NCBI GenBank assembly: GCA_965232405.1 | Contig: OZ246966.1 | Coordinates: 1,860,001-1,924,000, forward strand | Direction: 5' to 3' | DNA: 64,000 nucleotides | Origin: RCIO01 sp965232405 | GTDB lineage: Bacteria > Pseudomonadota > Alphaproteobacteria > Rhizobiales > Rhizobiaceae | The notes under the pieces: model-generated | The model's database searches: none | Seen by the model: the letters and a program-made list of their open reading frames with translations, nothing else | Told to the model about the DNA's origin: nothing | In this document: positions 1 to 10,647 of the stretch, in pieces | How the letters are laid out: each line of letters opens with the position of its first letter | How positions within the stretch are numbered: the stretch's first letter is position 1 | Made by a program: the position numbers and the translations under genes

Positions 1-433
1 TCAGCTCCATGCCGTCCTCGCCGGTGTCGTCGATGCGACCGACGAATGGCGAAATGAAGCTCGCGCCGGCCTTGGCAGCCAGCAGCGCCTGATTGGCGGA
101 AAAGCATAGGGTTACGTTGACCTGCCGGCCGAGATCGTTGCGGATCGTCCGGCACGCCTTCAGCCCGTCCAGGGTCAGCGGCACCTTTATGCAGACATTT
201 TCCGCGATCTTCGACAGGATTTCCGCCTCGCGCATCATCTGATCGTATTCGGTCGCCACCACCTCGGCGGAAACCGGGCCGTTGACGATCTCGCAGATCT
301 GCTTCGTGACTTCCGTGATGTCCCCGCCCGATTTGAGGATCAGCGAGGGGTTGGTCGTCACGCCGTCAAGAAGGCCCAGAGCGTTGAGTTCGCTGATCTC
401 CTTGGTGTCGGCTGTATCGACGAAAAATTTCAT
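1..433 (-). CDS. fsa: Transaldolase / fructose-6-phosphate aldolase family protein, 3' end beyond window
   Basis: Class I aldolase of the small transaldolase (TalC/FSA) family, acting on fructose 6-phosphate and dihydroxyacetone or erythrose 4-phosphate in central carbon metabolism. I translated the minus strand by hand: the protein opens MKFFVDTADTKEI and has the family motif TTNPSL near residues 26-31. It also has the Schiff-base lysine at about position 83 in CIKVPLT, where the B. subtilis homologue has it. About 144 codons are inside the window; the family is about 217 residues, so the last third is off the left edge. The start ATG lies 84 bp from that of priA, transcribed divergently. 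Whether it is a true transaldolase or an FSA cannot be settled from this part. Confidence 0.93.
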   Translation of the reverse strand, partial: MKFFVDTADTKEISELNALGLLDGVTTNPSLILKSGGDITEVTKQICEIVNGPVSAEVVATEYDQMMREAEILSKIAENVCIKVPLTLDGLKACRTIRNDLGRQVNVTLCFSANQALLAAKAGASFISPFVGRIDDTGEDGMEL

Positions 434-517
434 GGGTATCTCCCTGGGCAAGTGATGCGGCTCAAGGGCCGGATTTCGGCCTTGCTCTATCCCAAGAACC
501 GGGCAAGGTCACGCCCG

Positions 518-2698
518 ATGGACAAAGATTCGCTTCCGAAAACGGTTCCGGTGCTCGTGCCGACGCCGGTGGACAGGCCGTTCTCCTACGGCGTGCCGGA
601 GGGCATGTCCGTGCGGCCCGGATCGATCGTCCGCGTGCCGATCGGTCCACGCGAGGTTGCCGCGGTCGTGTGGGATGGCGAGGGCGAGACAGTCGATCCG
701 AAAAAGCTGAGGCCGATCTCGGAGGTGTTCGACTGCCCGCCACTGGAAGACAAGGCGCGGCGTTTCGTCGACTGGGTTGCCGGCTACACAATGACGGCCC
801 CGGGTCTGGTGGCGCGGATGTTTTTGCGCGCGCCGGCAGCGTTCGAACCGGAAGCCCCGCAACAAGGTTTTCGCTTTTCTGGTGGCGAGCCGGACAGGAT
901 GACGACAGCGCGCAAACGCGTGCTTGAGTTTGCCGGCGACGGCATGGCCTGGACGCGCTCCGGACTTGCCCATGCAGCCGGCGTGTCGCTCACGGTGATC
1001 GACGGGCTGGCGGCCCAGAATGTGCTGGAGCCCGTCCAGCTGCCACCGCAGCCGGTCGTGGCCGCACCAGACCCCGAATATGCGATGCCGGAACTGACGC
1101 CCGACCAGTCGGCCGCAGCAGATGATTTGCGCGAGCGGGTTCAAGAAGACGCGTTCTCCGTGACGCTGATCGACGGCGTCACCGGATCAGGCAAGACGGA
1201 GACCTATTTCGAGGCGATTGCGGAGGCAGTGAAGCGCGGAAGACAGGTCTTGATCCTGATGCCGGAAATCGCGCTGACGCAGGCGTTTCTGGAACGGTTT
1301 CAGGAGCGCTTCGGCGCCAAACCGGCTGAGTGGCATTCCGACGTGACACCGCGCATGCGCGAGCGGGTCTGGAGGCAAGTTGCGGAAGGATCGGTGCAGG
1401 TCGTCGCCGGCGCCCGTTCGGCACTGTTCCTGCCCTATCGGAATCTCGGACTGGTTGTGGTCGATGAGGAGCACGACACCGCCTACAAGCAGGAAGACCG
1501 CGTCTTCTACAATGCGCGCGACATGGCGGTCGTGCGCGGCAATATCGGCGGATTTCCCGTCGTGCTGGCTTCGGCGACGCCCTCGATCGAATCCCGCGTC
1601 AATGCCGATACAGGTCGCTATCATCGTGTCGGCTTGCCGGCCCGGTATGCTGACGCAGCACTGCCGGAACTGGAAGCCGTCGACATGCGGCGCAACCCGC
1701 CGGCGCGTGGCGGGTTTCTGTCACCGGTTCTGATTGAGGCTGTCGGCAGCGCGGTTGAGCGCGGCGAACAATCGCTTCTGTTTCTCAACCGGCGCGGTTA
1801 CGCGCCGCTGACGCTCTGCCGGGTCTGCGGCCACCGTTTTCAATGCCCGGACTGTTCGTCCTGGCTGGTCGAGCACCGGTTTCGCGGCCAGCTCCTGTGT
1901 CACCATTGCGGGCATCACGAGCAGCGGCCCGAGGCCTGCCCCGAATGCGGCACATTCGATCATCTTGTGGCTTGCGGCCCCGGTATCGAACGTATTGCCG
2001 AGGAAGCGGTCGAACATTTCCCGGAGGCGCGCATCATCGTCTTGTCGTCCGACATGGTCGGCGGTGTGCGGCGGTTGAGGCTGGAATTCGAGGCCATAGC
2101 CAAGGGCGAGGCTGATATCGTCATCGGCACCCAGCTTGTCGCCAAGGGACACAATTTTCCCGGTATCACGGTTGTCGGCGTGGTCGATGCGGATATCGGG
2201 CTTGCCAATGGCGACCCGCGCGCCGCCGAGCGGACCTTCCAGCTGCTCAGCCAGGTGACCGGACGGGCGGGGCGTACGGGCAGGAGAAGCCGGGGCCTGA
2301 TCCAGACCTACCAGCCCGAGCATCCGGTGATGCAGGCGCTGGTATCGGGTGATGCGGAGAGCTTCTACCAGCGCGAAATCGCAGAGCGCGAACGGGCCGG
2401 CATGCCGCCCTTCGGCCGGCTGGCGGCGATTGTCGTCAGCGCGGCAACAAGGCAGGAAGCGGAGGCGCATGCGCGCGCCCTGCGACGCGCGGCTCCAGCG
2501 AGCGACGTCGTTTCGGTTCTCGGGCCCGCCGAAGCGCCGCTGGCGCTGATTGCCGGACGTTACAGGTTTCGCCTGCTGGTGCATGGCGCGCGCCGGTCAA
2601 ACCCGCAGGAGTATCTGCGCGCCATGCTGAAGGCCGCTCCAAGGCCGCGCGGGTCCGTGCGCGTCCAGGTCGATATCGACCCGCAAAGTTTCCTTTGA
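518..2698 (+). CDS. priA: Primosomal replication-restart helicase PriA
   Basis: 3'-to-5' superfamily 2 helicase that reloads the replisome at stalled forks. The start at the ATG at 518 (MDKDSLPKTVPVLVPTPVD) gives 726 residues, close to E. coli PriA (732). An in-frame GTG at 452 would add 22 unconserved residues and crowd the divergent gene. The N-terminal DNA-binding domain is followed by Walker A GVTGSGKTE (about 220-228) and the DEEH box (about 316-319). Eight cysteines in four CxxC-like pairs lie at about 434-478 and form the two zinc sites set into the helicase core. Helicase motifs V and VI follow (GTQLVAKGHNF, TGRAGRTGR). All key residues are present. Confidence 0.96.
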   Translation: MDKDSLPKTVPVLVPTPVDRPFSYGVPEGMSVRPGSIVRVPIGPREVAAVVWDGEGETVDPKKLRPISEVFDCPPLEDKARRFVDWVAGYTMTAPGLVARMFLRAPAAFEPEAPQQGFRFSGGEPDRMTTARKRVLEFAGDGMAWTRSGLAHAAGVSLTVIDGLAAQNVLEPVQLPPQPVVAAPDPEYAMPELTPDQSAAADDLRERVQEDAFSVTLIDGVTGSGKTETYFEAIAEAVKRGRQVLILMPEIALTQAFLERFQERFGAKPAEWHSDVTPRMRERVWRQVAEGSVQVVAGARSALFLPYRNLGLVVVDEEHDTAYKQEDRVFYNARDMAVVRGNIGGFPVVLASATPSIESRVNADTGRYHRVGLPARYADAALPELEAVDMRRNPPARGGFLSPVLIEAVGSAVERGEQSLLFLNRRGYAPLTLCRVCGHRFQCPDCSSWLVEHRFRGQLLCHHCGHHEQRPEACPECGTFDHLVACGPGIERIAEEAVEHFPEARIIVLSSDMVGGVRRLRLEFEAIAKGEADIVIGTQLVAKGHNFPGITVVGVVDADIGLANGDPRAAERTFQLLSQVTGRAGRTGRRSRGLIQTYQPEHPVMQALVSGDAESFYQREIAERERAGMPPFGRLAAIVVSAATRQEAEAHARALRRAAPASDVVSVLGPAEAPLALIAGRYRFRLLVHGARRSNPQEYLRAMLKAAPRPRGSVRVQVDIDPQSFL

Positions 2699-2754
2699 CC
2701 GATCTGCCCTCACTGCCTAGCTTGCCAGCGCGGATGGACCCGGAGGAATATTTC

Positions 2755-3204
2755 ATGAAGCGACTGATCGCGACATTGGCAGTTATTGCAGCAACTGCTC
2801 CCGCCGCTCAGGCCCAGCAGCCGATCATCACCGACATCCACTGGCCCTACATCAGTTCCTATTGCACCTTTCTGCGTGCCGGGCAGAATTTCGATTACAA
2901 CGATTTCGACAGCTGGCGTTTCGTGTTTTTCGACAACACCGACACGATAACCGGCTCGAACGCCCGTTATGCCTATATCGGCCTCCACCATCAGCTGCGT
3001 CAGCTCGAAGAGATGGACACCATGACCTCCGGCGAGGGCGAATTGCGCAAATACCGGACCTGGGGCGAGCCGAGTTACGAAGTCACGGTGTCGATGATCA
3101 AGGGTGAGGGCAGCTACGAAAGTACGGGTTTCACCGGAACCATCTCCGTCAGCGGCCCGGGTGGCGAGGAAGAAATCGAATTTCACGGCGATTGCGGCGT
3201 GTGA
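2755..3204 (+). CDS. Hypothetical exported protein
   Basis: Protein of 149 residues that I do not recognise. The start at 2755 is set by a GGAGG eight bases upstream and by the clean Sec signal peptide that follows (MKRLIATLAVIAATAPAAQA, cleavage after AQA). A longer frame from 2695 would run through the ribosome-binding site. The mature part is rich in Tyr, Asp and Gly, has no membrane segment, and holds two cysteines (in SSYCTF and GDCGV near the C-terminus) that could form one disulfide. It begins 56 bp after priA and may be cotranscribed with it. A small secreted or periplasmic protein is likely; function is unknown. Confidence 0.7.
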   Translation: MKRLIATLAVIAATAPAAQAQQPIITDIHWPYISSYCTFLRAGQNFDYNDFDSWRFVFFDNTDTITGSNARYAYIGLHHQLRQLEEMDTMTSGEGELRKYRTWGEPSYEVTVSMIKGEGSYESTGFTGTISVSGPGGEEEIEFHGDCGV

Positions 3205-3275
3205 CGCGTACTGCTGGCTATCTCGCGTCAGGCTGATAGACTGGTTCCATCATTGCGCAATTCGAGGGGCGCCTG

Positions 3276-3671
3276 ATGGAATTTGCATTTCCGTGGCCGT
3301 ACAGCTTCGGCGAGTGGCTGGCGTGGACCTGCGCGGTCATTACGATCCTGATCGGCCTGTTTCTCCTATTCGCGCCGGAAACCGGCCTCAAGCTCTACCG
3401 GCTACAGACGTTACCCGACCATCCTGAAGCGGTGGCGACGGCCCGCGCCAACATGGCCGGCTTTTATCTCGGGCTTGGCATTTCCTGCGTGCTTCTGGCC
3501 CAGCCGCTGCTTTATCTGGCGCTCGGTCTGTCCTGGGCGCTGACCGGATTTGGCCGGCTGATCTCGATGCTCTCCGATGACGGCAATACGCTCTACAACT
3601 GGATCGCGCTGGCAATCGAGATCGTGTTTGCGCTGCTTGCGCTGCTTTTCGCCTTCGGCCTGATCGCCTAG
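3276..3671 (+). CDS. Small integral membrane protein, DUF4345-like
   Basis: Protein of 131 residues with about four hydrophobic helices: one near 14-33, two in about 61-95, and one at the C-terminus (about 107-131). The pattern AGFYLGLGISCVLLA followed by a GFGRLISM turn resembles the DUF4345 family of four-helix membrane proteins. That assignment is from memory of the family pattern and is tentative. It lies between the exported protein gene and the ATP synthase operon in the same direction, but 236 bp with a promoter candidate separate it from atpH. No function can be assigned. Confidence 0.65.
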   Translation: MEFAFPWPYSFGEWLAWTCAVITILIGLFLLFAPETGLKLYRLQTLPDHPEAVATARANMAGFYLGLGISCVLLAQPLLYLALGLSWALTGFGRLISMLSDDGNTLYNWIALAIEIVFALLALLFAFGLIA

Positions 3672-3742
3672 GAAACGGGGTCGCTGGCGGCGCGCAAATC
3701 GCAGTGCGACAAAAACGCGCCAAAACCCCCACTTTCGGCGTG

Positions 3743-3770
3743 TTGCGAGTCCCGAAAGCCTGTGCTAGAC
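3743..3770 (+). promoter_or_regulatory. Candidate promoter of the atpHAGDC operon
   Basis: TTGCGA (3743-3748) and CTAGAC (3765-3770) are spaced by 16 bases. They resemble the alphaproteobacterial housekeeping sigma-factor pattern (CTTGAC, 16-17, CTATAT). The pair is about 137 bases before the atpH start, in the only sizeable gap ahead of the operon. This is by eye only; transcript ends are not known. Confidence 0.4.
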
Positions 3771-3907
3771 GGCGGTCAACATTTGGCTGGGGGAGCGGGC
3801 TTGGCCCGGCAGCTGGCCGAAAATAATCATCAAGGTCAAAGATTTAGCCAGAGTTCATAGCTCCAGCGTCGATCTTGCGGCCTGACAAACAGGAAGAGCG
3901 GCACCTC

Positions 3908-4467
3908 GTGGCGAATTCTGGTTCGATGATCTCCGGAATGGCGGAACGCTATGCGGGTTCGCTTTTCGAACTCGCGCTCGAAGCCAAAAGCGTCGCACCC
4001 GTCGAAAAGACGCTGGGCGAAGTCGAAACCCTGATCGAGCAGAACGCCGACCTCAGGCGCCTGATCGAAAGCCCGGTCTTCTCCGCCGACGATCAATTCC
4101 GCGCCATTGACGCCATCTCCAAGAAGGCCGGCATCACCGGCCTCGTTGGAAACTTCCTGCGCGTAGTGGCGCGCAACCGCCGGCTCTTCGCCGTCCCGTC
4201 CATGATCGCCGCATACCGCCGCATTGCTGCTGCGCATCGCGGCGAGGTCGCGGCAGAGGTGACTTCGGCACATGAACTGACGGCCGAACAGAAGCGAGAG
4301 CTCAGCGCCTCGCTGAAGGAAGTTGCCGGCAAAGACGTCGCGATCAAACTTACCGTTGATCCCGCAATTCTCGGTGGTCTCGTTGTGAAGATCGGCTCGC
4401 GCCAGATCGACACGTCGCTGCGCACCAAACTCAATTCGCTCAAGCTTGCACTGAAAGAGGTCGGCTG

Positions 4468-4468
<1 letters not shown>
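3908..4468 (+). CDS. atpH: ATP synthase F1 subunit delta
   Basis: Subunit of the peripheral stalk that ties the F1 alpha3beta3 head to subunit b in the membrane. I chose the GTG at 3908 (VANSGSMISGMAERYAGS, 186 residues). It has AGGAAGAG about ten bases upstream and matches the length usual in rhizobia; a TTG at 3875 would add 11 residues. Typical delta features are the N-terminal helical part (AERYAGSLFELALE) and the C-terminal PAILGGLVVKIGSRQID motif. It is the first gene of the F1 operon and its stop overlaps the atpA start. Fo genes (atpB, E, F) are not in the window, as is normal for alphaproteobacteria, where Fo and F1 are separate loci. Confidence 0.95.
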
Positions 4469-5997
<1,529 letters not shown>

Positions 5998-6033
5998 GGC
6001 CGACGAACAGACTGACAGGATCAGGGTCGCCGC

Positions 6034-6906
6034 ATGGCTTCTTTGAAAGATCTTCGCAATCGCATCGCCTCTGTGAAGGCGACGCAGAAAATCACCAAGG
6101 CGATGCAGATGGTCGCCGCGGCGAAGCTGCGTCGTGCGCAGGAGGCGGCCGAGGCCGCACGGCCCTATTCTGAGCGCATGGAGGCGGTTCTCGCCAATAT
6201 CGCGCAGGCCGTGTCGGGTGGCGGCGAGGCGCCGGCACTGATGACCGGCAACGGCAAGAACGACGTGCACCTGCTGGTCGTCGCGACGGCCGATCGCGGC
6301 CTGTGTGGCGGCTTCAACTCGCAGATTGCCCGCCTTGCAAGGGAGCACGTTCGCAAGCTGCAGGCGGAGGGCAAGACCGTGAAAATCTTCACGGTGGGCC
6401 GCAAGGGTTACGACATCCTGCGTCGCGACTTCGGCAAACTCATCGTCGAGCGTGTCGAGCTTAAGGAAGTCAAGCAGATCGGTTTCGCCAATGCGGACGA
6501 AATCGCCAAGAAGATTGTCGCCCTGTTCGAAGACGGTCAGTTCGACGTCTGCACGCTGTTTTATTCGCAGTTTAAGTCGGTGATCAGCCAGATCCCAACG
6601 GCACAGTCGTTGATCCCCGCCGCAACCGGCGAAGTCGAAGAGAGCACTGGTGCGATCTACGAATACGAGCCGTCGGCGGAGGAAATCCTTGGCGACATCG
6701 TTCCGCGCAACATCGCGGTGCAGATCTTCAAGGCTCTGCTTGAAAATGCCGCTGGCGAGATGGGCGCCAAGATGACGGCAATGGACAATGCGACGCGCAA
6801 TGCAGGCGAGATGATCGACAAGCTGACGATCACCTACAACCGTCAGCGCCAGGCGCAGATCACCAAGGAACTCATCGAGATCATTTCGGGCGCGGAAGCG
6901 CTCTAG
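6034..6906 (+). CDS. atpG: ATP synthase F1 subunit gamma
   Basis: Central rotor shaft of F1, 290 residues. The N-terminal helix opens MASLKDLRNRIASVKATQKI and the C-terminal helix holds ATRNAGEMIDKLTITYNR. Together these form the coiled coil that turns inside the alpha/beta ring. The Rossmann-like middle carries the conserved DRGLCGGFNS. It starts 36 bp after atpA in the same operon. Length is normal for alphaproteobacteria. Confidence 0.97.
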   Translation: MASLKDLRNRIASVKATQKITKAMQMVAAAKLRRAQEAAEAARPYSERMEAVLANIAQAVSGGGEAPALMTGNGKNDVHLLVVATADRGLCGGFNSQIARLAREHVRKLQAEGKTVKIFTVGRKGYDILRRDFGKLIVERVELKEVKQIGFANADEIAKKIVALFEDGQFDVCTLFYSQFKSVISQIPTAQSLIPAATGEVEESTGAIYEYEPSAEEILGDIVPRNIAVQIFKALLENAAGEMGAKMTAMDNATRNAGEMIDKLTITYNRQRQAQITKELIEIISGAEAL

Positions 6907-6928
6907 AACACCACGAAGGGTACGAGAC

Positions 6929-8464
6929 ATGGCTAAAGCAGCGACCCCGAGAAAGGCTCCGGCGAAAGCCGCGAAGGCCCCGGCCGCGAAGAAGACCACC
7001 GCACGCAAGCCGGCAGCTGCCAAGGCGAGCACTGCGGCCAAGAAGTCCGGCGCGGTGGGCAAGGTTCATCAGGTCATCGGCGCAGTTGTCGACGTGACGT
7101 TCGGCGATCACCTGCCGCCGATCCTCAATGCGCTCGAGACCGACAACCAGGGCACCCGTCTGGTTCTGGAAGTCGCTCAGCATCTTGGCGAGAACACCGT
7201 TCGTACGATTGCAATGGACACGACCGAGGGTCTGGTTCGCGGTCAGGAAGTGCGCGACACGGGCGATCCGATTTCGGTTCCTGTTGGTCCCGAAATGCTT
7301 GGCCGTATCATCAACGTGATTGGCGAGCCCGTGGATGAAGCCGGTCCGGTGAAAGGCACCGAGCTGCGCCCGATCCACGCTCCTGCACCCGAATATATCG
7401 AGCAGTCGACGGAAGCCGAGATCCTGGTTACGGGCATCAAGGTTCTCGACCTGCTGGCTCCTTACGCCAAGGGCGGCAAGATCGGCCTGTTCGGCGGCGC
7501 CGGCGTGGGCAAGACCGTGCTCATTCAGGAGCTGATCAACAACGTTGCGAAGGCGCATGGCGGCTTCTCGGTGTTCGCCGGTGTCGGCGAGCGCACCCGC
7601 GAGGGCAACGACCTCTATCACGAGTTCATCGAGTCCGGCGTGAACAAGAAGGGTGGCGGCGAAGGATCCAAGGCCGCGCTCGTCTATGGCCAGATGAACG
7701 AGCCGCCCGGTGCGCGCGCCCGCGTCGGCCTCACCGGCCTGACCGTTGCGGAGTATTTCCGCGACCAGGGTCAGGACGTGCTGTTCTTCGTCGACAACAT
7801 CTTCCGCTTCACCCAGGCGGGTTCGGAAGTGTCGGCGCTTCTCGGACGCATTCCTTCGGCTGTGGGTTATCAGCCCACGCTCGCCACCGACATGGGTGCG
7901 CTGCAGGAACGCATCACCACCACCACCAAGGGTTCGATCACCTCGGTGCAGGCCATCTACGTGCCTGCCGACGATCTGACCGACCCCGCGCCGGCAACGT
8001 CGTTTGCCCACCTTGATGCAACGACCGTGCTTAACCGCGCGATTTCGGAAAAGGGCATCTACCCGGCGGTCGACCCGCTCGATTCGACCTCGCGCATGCT
8101 CGACCCGATGATCGTGGGTGAGGAGCATTATCAGGTGGCGCGTGACGTGCAGCAGACGCTGCAGCGCTACAAGTCGCTGCAGGACATCATCGCCATTCTC
8201 GGCATGGACGAGCTTTCCGAAGAGGACAAGCTGGTCGTTGCCCGTGCCCGCAAGATTGAGCGCTTCCTGTCGCAGCCGTTCTTTGTGGCCGAAGTGTTCA
8301 CCGGTTCGCCCGGCAAGCTGGTCGATCTGGAAGACACCATCAAGGGCTTCAAGGGTCTGGTCGCGGGCGACTACGATCACCTTCCCGAGGCGGCCTTCTA
8401 TATGGTCGGCACGATCGAGGAAGCCGTCGAGAAGGGCAAGAAGCTGGCTGCGGAAGCGGCCTAA
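6929..8464 (+). CDS. atpD: ATP synthase F1 subunit beta with Ala/Lys-rich N-terminal extension
   Basis: Catalytic F1 subunit, 511 residues. Walker A GGAGVGKT is at about 189-196, followed by GVGERTREGNDLY and the DELSEED-like loop, here as MDELSEEDKL. The conserved protein begins near residue 43 (VGKVHQVIGAVVDVTF). The first 42 residues are an unusual Ala/Lys/Pro tract resembling a histone H1 tail. The ATG at 6929 is preceded by GAAGGGTACGAG, and no better start lies at the conserved boundary, so the tail looks genuinely encoded. Such tails occur in some rhizobia but are absent from most bacterial beta subunits. Confidence 0.97.
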   Translation: MAKAATPRKAPAKAAKAPAAKKTTARKPAAAKASTAAKKSGAVGKVHQVIGAVVDVTFGDHLPPILNALETDNQGTRLVLEVAQHLGENTVRTIAMDTTEGLVRGQEVRDTGDPISVPVGPEMLGRIINVIGEPVDEAGPVKGTELRPIHAPAPEYIEQSTEAEILVTGIKVLDLLAPYAKGGKIGLFGGAGVGKTVLIQELINNVAKAHGGFSVFAGVGERTREGNDLYHEFIESGVNKKGGGEGSKAALVYGQMNEPPGARARVGLTGLTVAEYFRDQGQDVLFFVDNIFRFTQAGSEVSALLGRIPSAVGYQPTLATDMGALQERITTTTKGSITSVQAIYVPADDLTDPAPATSFAHLDATTVLNRAISEKGIYPAVDPLDSTSRMLDPMIVGEEHYQVARDVQQTLQRYKSLQDIIAILGMDELSEEDKLVVARARKIERFLSQPFFVAEVFTGSPGKLVDLEDTIKGFKGLVAGDYDHLPEAAFYMVGTIEEAVEKGKKLAAEAA

Positions 8465-8482
8465 CCAGGGTTTCTCAAGTTT

Positions 8483-8890
8483 ATGGCCGACAGCTTCAAA
8501 TTCGAACTGGTTTCGCCCGAACGCCTTCTGGTCTCGGAAGAGGTCGAGCAGGTGATCCTTCCGGGTACGGAAGGCGAGATGACGGTAATGGCTGCGCACG
8601 CGCCTGTCATGACCACCATCAAACCGGGCGTCGTAACGGTTAGGCCGTCATCCGGTTCCGAAGATCGCTACGTGGTGTTTGGCGGCTTTGCCGACATACT
8701 GCCTGAGGGCTGCACCCTGCTGGCCGAATCGGCCGTGCATGTGAACGACCTCAACCGCGAAGATCTGCAGCGCCGAATCGAAGAAGCGCGCAAGCAGGCC
8801 GAAACCGCCGAAGACCTCGACGAACGCAACCGCGCAGAGCTGTTCCTGCACCAGTTGGTGACACTGGAAAGCGTGGTCGTGCCGGCGTAA
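8483..8890 (+). CDS. atpC: ATP synthase F1 subunit epsilon
   Basis: Rotor subunit linking gamma to the c-ring and regulating ATP hydrolysis; 135 residues. The N-terminal beta-sandwich (FELVSPERLL, VILPGTEGEMTVMAAHAPV) is followed by a short helical C-terminal part rich in Glu and Arg. It begins 18 bp after atpD, is last in the operon, and is followed at once by a strong terminator. Confidence 0.96.
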   Translation: MADSFKFELVSPERLLVSEEVEQVILPGTEGEMTVMAAHAPVMTTIKPGVVTVRPSSGSEDRYVVFGGFADILPEGCTLLAESAVHVNDLNREDLQRRIEEARKQAETAEDLDERNRAELFLHQLVTLESVVVPA

Positions 8891-8914
8891 CCGGCTGATC
8901 TGAAACATTTTTGT

Positions 8915-8941
8915 AAAAGCCGGGCGTGAGCCCGGCTTTTT
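8915..8941. terminator. Bidirectional intrinsic terminator between atpC and rppH
   Basis: A perfect 11-bp stem (8915-8925 and 8930-8940) with loop GTGA. The GC-rich inner part is CCGGGC/GCCCGG and it is flanked by an A run and a T run. It reads as a terminator on both strands and serves the convergent atp and rppH transcripts. Confidence 0.9.
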
Positions 8942-8966
8942 CGTTCGGGACCGAGGTTCCGATCAA

Positions 8967-9485
8967 TCAGGCAAGATGCCGAAAGGCAGCCACGACCTGT
9001 TCGTAGACCCGACGCTTGAAGGGCACGATGAGGTCGGGCAATTCGGTCATTGGCTTCCACGCCCAGTCATCGAACTCGGCGTCGTGACCGCCCGGCGGCG
9101 GATTGATGGCAATTTCGCTGTCGTCGCCCTCAAAGCGGAATGCGAACCATTTCTGGGTCTGGCCCCGATATTTCCCCTTGAGCGCTATGCCGACCAGATC
9201 GCGCGGCAGATCGTAATTGATCCAGTCCGGCGCTTCGGCCAGCAAAGATGCGCTCCGGATGCCCGTTTCCTCATAGAGCTCGCGTTTCGCGGCGGGCAGC
9301 GGGTCTTCGCCCTTGTCGATGCCGCCCTGCGGCATTTGCCAGAGCCGTGCAGCACCTGCCATTTCAGTGTCGGTTTCAGCGATCCGTCTACCCGCCCAGA
9401 CTAGGCCGTCACGATTGAGCACCATGATGCCGACACAGGGCCGGTATGGCAGGCTGTCGGCAGCGGTCGCTTTCTTCTTGCCCAC
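8967..9485 (-). CDS. rppH: RNA pyrophosphohydrolase (Nudix)
   Basis: Removes pyrophosphate from mRNA 5' ends, which triggers RNase E decay. The Nudix box is intact: GGIDKGEDPLPAAKRELYEE continuing TGI. The alphaproteobacterial RppH motif SLPYRPCVGIMVLN is at the N-terminus. I chose the GTG at 9485 (VGKKKATAADSLPYRP, 172 residues), 4 bp after the stop of the upstream gene. A longer frame from 9539 would overlap that gene by 50 bp and add unconserved residues. It is probably last in the minus-strand operon that contains ctpA and envC. Confidence 0.93.
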   Translation of the reverse strand: MGKKKATAADSLPYRPCVGIMVLNRDGLVWAGRRIAETDTEMAGAARLWQMPQGGIDKGEDPLPAAKRELYEETGIRSASLLAEAPDWINYDLPRDLVGIALKGKYRGQTQKWFAFRFEGDDSEIAINPPPGGHDAEFDDWAWKPMTELPDLIVPFKRRVYEQVVAAFRHLA

Positions 9486-9489
9486 GCGA

Positions 9490-10647
9490 TCACCCGGCTT
9501 CCGGATCGTCAGCCAACGCGGAAACCGGAACAATCTCAATGCCGCGCTTGCGGGCTTCGTTCACCCATTCGGCAACGGCGGAAACGGTGGCATCGAAAGC
9601 TGAACCGATCGCAATTGCATAACCTTTCGCACGGGCGGTCCGCTCAGCCTCGTCCAGCTTCTTGAGAATCTCACCGCGCTCACGGACCTGATCGATCTGG
9701 AGATCGGCGGCGGCAAAGGGTGCTCGCGCGCCCTGCGCCAATTCCTCGGCGAGGCTTCGGGCGGATGAGCCGTCGTCCAGATACATCAATCCGCGTTCGG
9801 CCAGCTCGTTCATCAAGGGCTGCAGGGCGCCGTGCTCGGTGACAAAACGACCGCCCAGATAGTTGAGAATACCGACATAGTTGGTCGTGCGCGACAGCGC
9901 GACATGAAGCCGTTCCGAATTCTGTGCAGCACCCGCATCCACTGTCAGCGTGTTCCGGCCGGGATCCACATTCGGGTAGTCGAACGGCTCCATCGGGACC
10001 TGTATGAGGATCTCGTGGCCTGCCTGTCGGGCTGTCTGCATCCAGCGGTCGATCGAGTTGCCGCCGCTTGCGAAAGCGAGCGTCACCTCCGGCGGCAGGC
10101 TCTCGATTGCCGCCTGCGTGCCCGTTTGCGAAACGGCAAGGCCGCCAATCACGACTGCAACCCTTGCGCCGCGAGCGCCCGACCACGGTCTTGCATAGAC
10201 ATCGAAGGGGCGGCGTCCATCGGCGGCGCGTATCGGCAGAGGCCCGATATCGGTTTCTTCCACCAGTGCCCGGTCGGGCAGATGTGCTACACGCAGGTTC
10301 TGGCCCTTCGCCGATGGATCGCTGATAACTACGGAGGTGCTGCCGGCGGGCGGATTGACGCGGATGATCGAACCGCCATTGCCGGATTGGCTGTTGTTCG
10401 GTAGCCGCGCTGCGACCTGCCGCTCCGCCTCAACCGGTTCTTCCTGCGGGATGGACACGACCGCCTGCGCGGGCTCCCGGTAGGGCCGGTCGCGGAGCGC
10501 AATCGCGAATGAGGCACCGAACACCGCAACGACACCAATCCAGAACATGAAGGCCGATAGCGGCGGCAGCGATCGCCGGCCGGAACCCTGCCTGACATTC
10601 AGGCCCAGGGGCTGTTCCATGCTGCTGCGTTCGGCCTTGCTGTCCAA
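9490..10647 (-). CDS. Divergent polysaccharide deacetylase family protein (YibQ-like)
   Basis: Protein of 385 residues with one N-terminal membrane anchor (about 33-50, FMFWIGVVAVFGASFAIAL) and a proline-rich linker. The periplasmic domain belongs to the divergent polysaccharide deacetylase (DUF610/YibQ) family. Seen motifs are RVAVVIGGLAVSQTGTQ, IPMEPFDYPNVDPGRNTL and the C-terminal KGYAIAIGSAFDATV. YibQ-type genes commonly sit beside envC and ctpA, as here, which suggests a role in peptidoglycan turnover or division. The substrate is not known to me. It is 129 bp downstream of ctpA and 4 bp before rppH. Confidence 0.88.
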   Translation of the reverse strand: MDSKAERSSMEQPLGLNVRQGSGRRSLPPLSAFMFWIGVVAVFGASFAIALRDRPYREPAQAVVSIPQEEPVEAERQVAARLPNNSQSGNGGSIIRVNPPAGSTSVVISDPSAKGQNLRVAHLPDRALVEETDIGPLPIRAADGRRPFDVYARPWSGARGARVAVVIGGLAVSQTGTQAAIESLPPEVTLAFASGGNSIDRWMQTARQAGHEILIQVPMEPFDYPNVDPGRNTLTVDAGAAQNSERLHVALSRTTNYVGILNYLGGRFVTEHGALQPLMNELAERGLMYLDDGSSARSLAEELAQGARAPFAAADLQIDQVRERGEILKKLDEAERTARAKGYAIAIGSAFDATVSAVAEWVNEARKRGIEIVPVSALADDPEAG

